Of a DNA stretch of 64,000 bases, positions 58,647 through 64,000 are shown one piece after another (the stretch's first letter is position 1; every line of letters starts with the position of its first letter). The DNA is taken from positions 124,001-188,000 of the forward strand of contig NZ_BMTU01000014.1 in the NCBI RefSeq assembly GCF_014649835.1. The letters run 5' to 3'. Source of the DNA: Streptomyces pilosus (lineage in GTDB: Bacteria; Actinomycetota; Actinomycetes; Streptomycetales; Streptomycetaceae). The notes beneath the pieces were generated by a model. That model did not search any database. It was not told where the DNA came from and worked only from the letters and a program-made list of their open reading frames with translations. The position numbers and the translations under genes are program-made.

Positions 58647-59180
58647 CTACACGCTACGGGTTCGGAGCCAGGTGTCGATGACCTCGGCGACAAGGGCGGC
58701 ACCGCGGCTGTTCTGATGGACGTGGTCGGTCGTGAGCACGAGCCCCCGGCGCCGCGAGACCGTATCGAGGCTGCGGCGCAGCAAGGCGCGCCGGACGAGG
58801 ACGCTGGCGCTCGCTGCGGGCGTCGGGTCCCGGTAGGGGATCGGCGTCGGGTCCGCCTGGCGTAGTTCCTCGGTCTGGCGTTCGTGGAGCGGGGGGTAGC
58901 TTGCCTCTTTGACGCTGGCGACCTCGGCGATCATGCGGCTGTACGCCTGTGATGCCCGCGCCGCGGCTCCGTCGAGTTGTTGGCCGAGGACGGGGAGGGA
59001 CAGCAGAGCGATCGTCGCGTCGGTCCGCGTTCGCAGCCGTTCGACGACGTTTCCCAGGCACTGCTGGAACCAGTCGGCCGACGGGCGCTCGGGGAGTTGT
59101 TTGCGCTTCATGGCCCGCTCGACGGGGTAGCCGGCGAGGCTCGCTCGGGCGTCGTTGCTCCCGATCAGCACGGTGATCAC
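58647..59180 (-). pseudogene. SGNH/GDSL hydrolase, 5'-truncated
   Basis: A 177-residue frame from GTG 59180. Block III is VLIGSNDARASLAGYP and block V is TTDHVHQNSRGAALVAEV with the catalytic Asp-x-x-His. The G-D-S nucleophile block, normally ~60-80 residues further N-terminal, is absent: the frame begins just before block III and upstream DNA does not supply it. It therefore cannot be a complete esterase. Close to a Cas3 fragment, it suggests rearranged DNA. Confidence 0.72.
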
Positions 59181-59336
59181 GTCAGGTGGGTCCGCAAAGA
59201 CGGGTGGCCTTCATCGACTACGGTCAGGGACCCTTCGTGTCCATCTGCGCAGCGGCGTCCGGCAGGCACGCTCGCGGGTTGCCGCCCCGGTCGGCCGGCT
59301 TGCTTTTGTGGTCCGGGATCGTGGTTGCCGACCAGA

Positions 59337-60062
59337 TCACTCCGTTATGGGCAGGCATTCGGCGAGCAGGTCGACGACGTCCCGCCAAGCACGCTGCGCG
59401 TGTTGAGGGTGGTGCCCGACGCCTGGAAGCACGGTGTGGTCGACCGGTGGGTGATGGAAGGCGTGCAAGGCGCCGCCGTAGACCACGAGGCGCCAGTCGA
59501 CGCCCGCAGCCTGCATATCGGCCGTGAATGCGTTCCGTTGCGCGGGCGGCATGATCGGGTCTTCCGACCCGACGCCGGCCCACACCGGGCAGCGGATGCG
59601 CGCCGTCTCGCCTGGTCGGCCCGTGGTCAGTCCGTTGACTGTCGCGATCGCGCGCAGGTCGACGCCGTCGCGCCCGAGTTCCAGCGCGATGGCGCCCCCG
59701 GTGCCGTAGCCGACGGCGGCGATCCGGTCCGGGTCGGTCCGCGGCTCGGCGCGCAGCACGTCGAGCGCCGCGTGGCCGATGCCTCGCATCCGGTCGGGGT
59801 CGTCGAGCAGCGGCAGGCAGCGGGCCAGCATCTCCTCCGGATCGCCCAGATAACGTCCGCCGTGGAGGTCGAAGGCCAGGGCCACATATCCCAGCTCAGC
59901 GAGCGCATCGGCCCGGCGGCGCTCGACGTCGCTGAGCCCCACCCCTTCGGGCCCGACCAGGACGGCGGGCCGGCGGTCGACACCGGCCGGGATGGCGAGG
60001 TGCCCGATCATCGTCAAGCCGTCGGCCGCGTATTCGATCGTGCGTGTTGTAACCGTCGTCAT
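59337..60062 (-). CDS. Dienelactone-hydrolase-family protein with altered nucleophile
   Basis: A 241-aa alpha/beta hydrolase of the dienelactone hydrolase family, cytosolic. ATG 60062 gives family length; longer upstream frames have no homologous sequence. The elbow reads VGYGTGG with Gly120 where DLH has Cys (G-Y-C-L-G-G). The acid Asp168 (VGSEDP) and His200 (ALHAFHH) are still present. It may lack hydrolase activity, use a different residue, or belong to a subgroup with another role. Not linked to neighbours. Confidence 0.85.
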   Translation of the reverse strand: MTTVTTRTIEYAADGLTMIGHLAIPAGVDRRPAVLVGPEGVGLSDVERRRADALAELGYVALAFDLHGGRYLGDPEEMLARCLPLLDDPDRMRGIGHAALDVLRAEPRTDPDRIAAVGYGTGGAIALELGRDGVDLRAIATVNGLTTGRPGETARIRCPVWAGVGSEDPIMPPAQRNAFTADMQAAGVDWRLVVYGGALHAFHHPPVDHTVLPGVGHHPQHAQRAWRDVVDLLAECLPITE

Positions 60063-60342
60063 GAGCCTGGACTGTAGTGATCGCCGGGCACGGGCGGGCT
60101 GGTGTTCTGCTGCTGGCAGATGGCAGGTCTCTGGCGCGTCCGCGGCTGGTGGTCCTGTCGCGGTAGCCGAGGACGTCAACAACGACGCAGCCGGGGAGTC
60201 CGACGAGCTGCTGTCTGATGGCAGCACCGCGGGCAGCGGCGGCAGGGACCCCGACCTCTGCCTTGGTGCTGCGCCTGGCACGGGGAATCCCACGTGAGGC
60301 TACCGGCACCTCGACGGCGAGCTGCTGGCGGCTTGACGCGGT

Positions 60343-61458
60343 TTATGTGGTGAGTAGGCGGAGGCCGAGGTCTGCCGACTCGAGGTCAGTGAGGGTGGTG
60401 TTGCGTTCGGTCCATCGGCCGGAGTCGAGGTCGGCGCTGAGGCTTCGGACGGCTCGCTGCTCGGCCTGTGGTCCGACTCTGGTCCACACCGACATGGCGC
60501 GGCGTACGTGATCCTCCAGATACGCTTCCGGTCGGCGCCAGTACGCCTCGAACAGGCCATCTGAGCAGTCCCACGGGATGAGCACGGGCTCGGCGCGGGC
60601 GCCGATCGTGTCGGTCATTGCGGCAAGCGACGGGAATCCTGCGAGGACGGTGGCGAACTCGGGCAGGTAGTCGCGGGTGAGCCAGAACCGGTCCTGCCAT
60701 CCGGGCTCGTCGGTGTCGAAGGTGAGTACCACCACGCGGCGGGCCACGCGCCGCATCTCGCGCAGCCCCTCTATCGGGTCCCTCCAGTGGTGAACGGTGG
60801 AGACGGCCATCGCGACGTCGAAGGACTGGTCCTCGAACGGCAGGCTCTCCGCGGCGGCGGCTAAGCACGGCGCCGAGCCGGGAGGCCGCTGCCCCCGCAT
60901 GACCGCAGACGGCTCCACCGCGGTCACGTCGCGATCAGCAGGCTCGTAGGAGCCGGTACCGGCTCCGACGTTCAGTACCGTCTGCGCGTCGCCGATCGCG
61001 TCCCAGATCTGCGTGGCGATCCGTGGATCGGTACGCCGTGTCGCGGTGTAGGCACCGCCGATCGCGTCGTACAGCCGTGCACCGAGCATCTCCAGTTGCT
61101 CCTGCGGCGTCACCTTCAGTCCCCTCGCTCGTGCCTCAAGTTCCCTGTCGATGGCCGCCGCCATGGCGTCGGCGCGATCACGCCGGTCCAGCAGCAGGCC
61201 GCGAAGTCGGCGCAGGTGCGCGACCGCGTCGATCGACGGGTCGTCGACCAGTTCCGCGACCTCGCGCAGTCCGAAGCCCAACCGCCTATAGGCGAGCACC
61301 TCGCGCAGCCGCTCCACGTCGCCCGCCGAATAGGCCCGGTACCCGGCCACGGTCCGCGCCGAAGGCCGAACGAGTCCGATCTCGTCATAGTGATGCAGCG
61401 TGCGGACGCTCACGTCGGCCAGCTCGGCCACGCGTCCCACGGTCCAGTGATCCTCCAC
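60343..61458 (-). CDS. MerR regulator fused to SAM-dependent methyltransferase
   Basis: A 371-aa fusion. Residues ~5-75 are a MerR winged helix (WTVGRVAELADVSVRTLHHY; RPSARTVAGYRAYSAGDVER), then a coiled coil (~90-125). Residues ~140-330 form a class I methyltransferase domain (VLNVGAGTGSYE is motif I; FDVAMAVSTVHHW is motif IV). GTG 61458 is chosen because the promoter directly upstream ends 7 bp before it, implying leaderless translation. A regulator that can methylate, or whose effector is SAM-linked, is unusual; target and effector are unknown. Confidence 0.88.
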   Translation of the reverse strand: MEDHWTVGRVAELADVSVRTLHHYDEIGLVRPSARTVAGYRAYSAGDVERLREVLAYRRLGFGLREVAELVDDPSIDAVAHLRRLRGLLLDRRDRADAMAAAIDRELEARARGLKVTPQEQLEMLGARLYDAIGGAYTATRRTDPRIATQIWDAIGDAQTVLNVGAGTGSYEPADRDVTAVEPSAVMRGQRPPGSAPCLAAAAESLPFEDQSFDVAMAVSTVHHWRDPIEGLREMRRVARRVVVLTFDTDEPGWQDRFWLTRDYLPEFATVLAGFPSLAAMTDTIGARAEPVLIPWDCSDGLFEAYWRRPEAYLEDHVRRAMSVWTRVGPQAEQRAVRSLSADLDSGRWTERNTTLTDLESADLGLRLLTT

Positions 61459-61759
61459 GGCAGCGACTATGCAGCCTGACGCCACGTGAGGGTCAAGGCA
61501 CCCGGTAGCCGCACTGCGGGGTTGCGGCCGGCCCGCGGTACCGAGGCGCTGCGCGAGCTCGGCACGCTCTGGCAGGCCGAAACCCCGGGACGGCGACGAA
61601 GCCGTGCGCAAGGGGTTGACCCGGCGGGCTGGCGGATACCTCCGGGCCGATGTCGACGTCTGCTTCGCCCACGCCCTGGCCGGGGGAGAGGAGGAACGCC
61701 GGCCACAGCGGCCGGCGTTCGGAGGGGTTCAGGACTTCTGCAGTTTGCTGCGAGGGGAG
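61459..61759. other. Intergenic region
   Basis: About 300 bp between the aldo-keto reductase end and the MerR-methyltransferase start. Apart from the promoter at 61466-61496 nothing is supported. Confidence 0.45.
61466..61496 (-). promoter_or_regulatory. MerR-type promoter with 19-bp spacer
   Basis: TTGACC (61491-61496) and CATAGT (61466-61471) are separated by 19 bp, the stretched spacing used by MerR activators. TGAC and GTCA flank an 11-base core within the spacer. The -10 lies 7 bp before GTG 61458, so the transcript is probably leaderless and autoregulated. Confidence 0.75.
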
Positions 61760-62809
61760 TCAGCCCGCTGCACGTTCCGCGAGAGGCCGGCGGCGCCGGG
61801 TGACGTCGACGAGTGCGGGGGAGCGCCAAGCCCCGTCGGGGTGGTACTGGTTGGACCCGGGCGGCACGATGTCGTCGATCTGGTCGAGCGTGTCGTCGTG
61901 CAGGGTCAGTGCGGCGCCCTTCAGTAGCCCTTCGAGCTGATCCATGGTCCGTGGGCCGATGATGACCGAGGTCACGGCGGGGTGCGCGAGGGGGAAGGCC
62001 ACGGCGAGTTGGGGAAGTGAGCAGCCGATGCTGTCCGCGAGCAGAGCGAGCTTTTCCACCGTTTCCAGCTTGGTGACGTTCTCGGGGATCGACGGGTCGA
62101 AGCGCGCGGGGGTGAGAGCCGCACGGCCCGTGGACAGGTCGATGGGCCGGCCCTTGCGGTATGCCCCGGACAGGAAGCCCGAGGCGAGCGGGCTCCACGT
62201 CATCACGCCCATTCCGTACCGTCGGCACACCGGGAGCACGGACGTCTCCACGCCCCGGGCGAGCAGCGAATACGGCGGCTGCTCCGTCCTGAAGCGCAGC
62301 AGGGCCCGCCGCTCGGAGACATGGTGCGCCTCGACGATCTCCTCGGCCGGGAAGGTGGAGCAGCCGAAGGCGCGGATCTTGCCTTGGTGGACGAGGTCGC
62401 TCAAGACGGAGAGCGTCTCCTCGATGTCCGTCGTGTGGTCGGGGCGGTGGACCTGATAGATGTCGATCCAGTCCGTCCGCAGCCGCCTGAGGCTCTCTTC
62501 GACCTCCTTGATGATCCAGCGGCGTGAGTTGCCGCTGCGGTTGGGGCCCTCGCCCATACGGAAGTGGACCTTGGTGGCCAGGACCACCTCGTCACGGCGG
62601 TCCCGGAGCGCCTTGCCGACGATCTCCTCGGACTCGCCCGCCGAGTACATGTCGGCCGTGTCGACGAAGTTGATCCCTCCGTCGAGGGCCGCGTGGATGA
62701 TGCGGACGCTGTCGTCGTGATCGGGATTGCCGACAGCGCCGAACATCATGGTCCCGAGGCAGTACGCACTCACTTCGATTCCGGTCCCGCCGAGCACCCG
62801 GTAACGCAT
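61760..62809 (-). CDS. Aldo-keto reductase
   Basis: A 349-aa NADPH-dependent oxidoreductase of the (beta/alpha)8 AKR fold. All four catalytic residues are present: Asp50 and Tyr55 (FVDTADMYSAGESEEIVG), Lys80 (VLATKVHF) and His121 (QVHRPD). The closing motif VIIGPRTMDQLEGLL contacts the cofactor. Members reduce aldehydes, ketones or sugars. The ATG gives normal length. No regulator is directly attached, although a MerR-methyltransferase gene lies upstream on the same strand 300 bp away. Confidence 0.93.
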   Translation of the reverse strand: MRYRVLGGTGIEVSAYCLGTMMFGAVGNPDHDDSVRIIHAALDGGINFVDTADMYSAGESEEIVGKALRDRRDEVVLATKVHFRMGEGPNRSGNSRRWIIKEVEESLRRLRTDWIDIYQVHRPDHTTDIEETLSVLSDLVHQGKIRAFGCSTFPAEEIVEAHHVSERRALLRFRTEQPPYSLLARGVETSVLPVCRRYGMGVMTWSPLASGFLSGAYRKGRPIDLSTGRAALTPARFDPSIPENVTKLETVEKLALLADSIGCSLPQLAVAFPLAHPAVTSVIIGPRTMDQLEGLLKGAALTLHDDTLDQIDDIVPPGSNQYHPDGAWRSPALVDVTRRRRPLAERAAG

Positions 62810-63362
62810 GGCCAGCCCCCTCAGTCCTTGGTCGTGGCGAGGATTGCATCAGTTGGAGCGCACTCCATGTCAACTCTTGGCGAGCCGGATCCCGGGCGGG
62901 CCGGCACGCCACTGCGGCGACAGCATCCGATACCGCGCCTTCAACCAGAGCGCAGATCGGTCAGAGGAGCTGAGAACGCTTCAAGGATTCCGAGGCTCCT
63001 TCACGAGTCGGCGAGTGCTGGAAAGAGGGGAGAACCCGCTGGCCACGCGTTCCAAGGCCTCAGCGGAGCCCACGGCGCTCACGGGATATGTGCCGGATGT
63101 TGGAGCAGTCCGGCTCACTGCGGCGCAGGAGGATGCCGGCTCGCTCGTAGCTTGGCCAAGCCCTGGCGAAGATGTTCTCCCTCAAGCTCCGCTTCTGAGT
63201 CGTTCTGGACACTGGTGTCGGCGCCCTGAGGAAGGTGCTCAGGCGTGTGCAGGCGAGCGTGCTCGGTCGTGGGATTGGGGGCGACCTAGCGGTGGGTGTC
63301 CGCGGGCGTTCGCGACTCGCTGACGGTCTGAGCCTGGGGAGCGCGAGCGTAGGCTCTGGAGG
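62810..63362. other. Intergenic region, nothing recognised
   Basis: About 550 bp. It should contain the aldo-keto reductase promoter (minus) and that of the MerR gene (plus). One frame end near 63180-63210 (LGQALAKMFSLKLRF, stop) may be a gene remnant. No terminator or operator is clear. Confidence 0.4.
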
Positions 63363-63758
63363 ATGCGGATAGGGGAGTTGTCCAGGCGCACGGGGGTGAG
63401 TGCGCGTTCGCTGCGTTACTACGAGGAGCAGGGCCTGCTGGCCAGTTCACGCTCCGGCGCGGGGCAGCGTCACTATTCCGATGGTGCGGTCCAGCGTGTG
63501 TCTCTCATCCGGCAGCTGTTCGATGCGGGTATGTCCAGCAGGGTGATCGCGACTGTGCTGCCGTGTGTGGACGTCCCGGGTGACCTGGGCGTCGCCGAGG
63601 AGACGTTCACGGCGATGATGCGCGAGCGCGACCGGATCGATGCCGACATCGCGCACCTGATCGAGACCCGGGATGCACTCGACGTGCTGATCAGGGCCAA
63701 CAGCCGGCACCGCGCGGAGCTGTCCACGCCTCCGGAACCGGTGGCACCATCGCCCTGA
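63363..63758 (+). CDS. MerR-family transcriptional regulator
   Basis: A 131-aa short MerR protein: MRIGELSRRTGVSARSLRYY starts the winged helix, YEEQGLLASSRSGAGQRHYS continues it, and a dimerising helix fills the rest. There is no separate effector domain and only one Cys (LPCVDVPG), so a metal-sensing role is not indicated. It lies 108 bp before an oxidoreductase gene in the same direction, a pairing seen with quinone-oxidoreductase regulators. Confidence 0.92.
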   Translation: MRIGELSRRTGVSARSLRYYEEQGLLASSRSGAGQRHYSDGAVQRVSLIRQLFDAGMSSRVIATVLPCVDVPGDLGVAEETFTAMMRERDRIDADIAHLIETRDALDVLIRANSRHRAELSTPPEPVAPSP

Positions 63759-63787
63759 TGCTGTGATCTGGGTCTCAGCCGGTTGCC

Positions 63788-63812
63788 CCTCACATCAATG
63801 TCAGAGGTGAGG
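63788..63812. promoter_or_regulatory. Candidate operator before the oxidoreductase gene
   Basis: CCTCAC (63788-63793) and GTGAGG (63807-63812), separated by 13 bases, with TTGCCC at 63783-63788 as a possible -35. Likely site for the adjacent MerR protein. Confidence 0.55.
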
Positions 63813-63865
63813 ATGGCGACTGCGCCCGGAGTGACCGGGGTCGGTCGTAGGAGAGGCGGCGGAAA

Positions 63866-64000
63866 ATGGGGCAGGCGTGGGGTTTCGGCAGGTATGGCGG
63901 GCCCGAGGTGCAGGAGTTCTTCGATCGTCCCGACCCTGCCCCCGGTGGCGGCGAGGTGCTGATCCGGGTCGACGTCGCCGGTGTGAATCCCCTCGACCAC
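63866..64000 (+). CDS. NADP-dependent oxidoreductase (quinone-oxidoreductase-like), 3' end outside window
   Basis: The first 45 residues only: MGQAWGFGRYGGPEVQEFFD then GGGEVLIRVDVAGVNPLDH. This is the GroES-like N-terminus of medium-chain reductases of the zeta-crystallin type; the sequence continues beyond the last base. ATG 63866 follows a GGAGAGGCGG-type purine tract at 63849-63861. The MerR regulator just upstream and the CCTCAC/GTGAGG repeat suggest induction by a quinone or electrophile. Confidence 0.85.
   Translation, partial: MGQAWGFGRYGGPEVQEFFDRPDPAPGGGEVLIRVDVAGVNPLDH

Noticed and set aside
62810..63362. A gene in the frame open from 62808 to 63323 on the plus strand
   Set aside because: No ribosome binding site, no domain, and composition like random high-GC sequence.
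1..64000. tRNA, rRNA, intact insertion sequence, integrase or attachment site
   Set aside because: No cloverleaf with a conserved T-loop, no rRNA sequence, no complete transposase or integrase and no long terminal repeat pair were seen by eye.

Overview
The window is high-GC DNA with the codon bias, secreted-protein repertoire and regulator density of a Streptomyces-type actinomycete. I see no rRNA or tRNA gene, no intact mobile element and no replication gene. It looks like accessory chromosome: many small regulator-plus-enzyme pairs, several gene remnants, and one large coherent catabolic locus.

Layout. 1-5.9 kb: a flavin monooxygenase (cut by the window edge) coupled to a dinucleotide-binding oxidoreductase, an acetyltransferase, a glutaminase with a fused STAS domain, and two membrane or hypothetical proteins. 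5.9-14.5 kb: secreted proteins (a 27-residue-repeat protein, a cell-wall amidase, a CAP-domain protein), a DJ-1/PfpI protein with a divergent LysR regulator, and a SpoIIE-type phosphatase with a STAS antagonist. 15.0-30.1 kb: a sugar-binding lipoprotein, two ABC permeases, an intracellular GH13 alpha-glucosidase, a LacI regulator and two very large secreted enzymes. The catalytic domains of both enzymes carry the Asp...Asp-Asp spacing I associate with GH87 alpha-1,3-glucanases. Together they form a complete secrete-import-hydrolyse system, probably for alpha-1,3-glucan of fungal walls.

30.4-35.2 kb: a cysteine-free ribosomal protein L32 behind a near-perfect Zur-box palindrome, a decayed IS5-type transposase, and a tightly coupled minus-strand operon of a 40-aa peptide, an ABC exporter, a 99-aa protein, a GNAT-NUDIX fusion and a 34-aa peptide. 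I cannot assign that operon to a known system. 35.6-52.6 kb: regulator/enzyme pairs (TetR with alpha/beta hydrolase, PadR with acyl-CoA dehydrogenase, WYL with VOC, Rrf2 with SDR), several with clear palindromic operators. The same stretch holds CorA, an esterase-hemerythrin pair, a cold-shock protein, a MerR regulator and more remnants.

52.8-57.7 kb: a TetR gene facing a three-gene operon, each junction overlapping by four bases: secreted beta-helix protein, secreted carboxylesterase, PaaK-like adenylate-forming enzyme. This is a second unassigned candidate system. 58-64 kb: a Cas3 helicase fragment, a 5'-truncated SGNH hydrolase, a dienelactone-hydrolase-like protein without the usual nucleophile, a MerR-methyltransferase fusion with a textbook MerR promoter, an aldo-keto reductase, and a MerR gene beside an oxidoreductase cut by the window end. 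A single type I-E-like CRISPR repeat at 42.5 kb and the Cas3 fragment suggest a lost CRISPR-Cas system.

Family names rest on motifs read by eye; no database search was possible.
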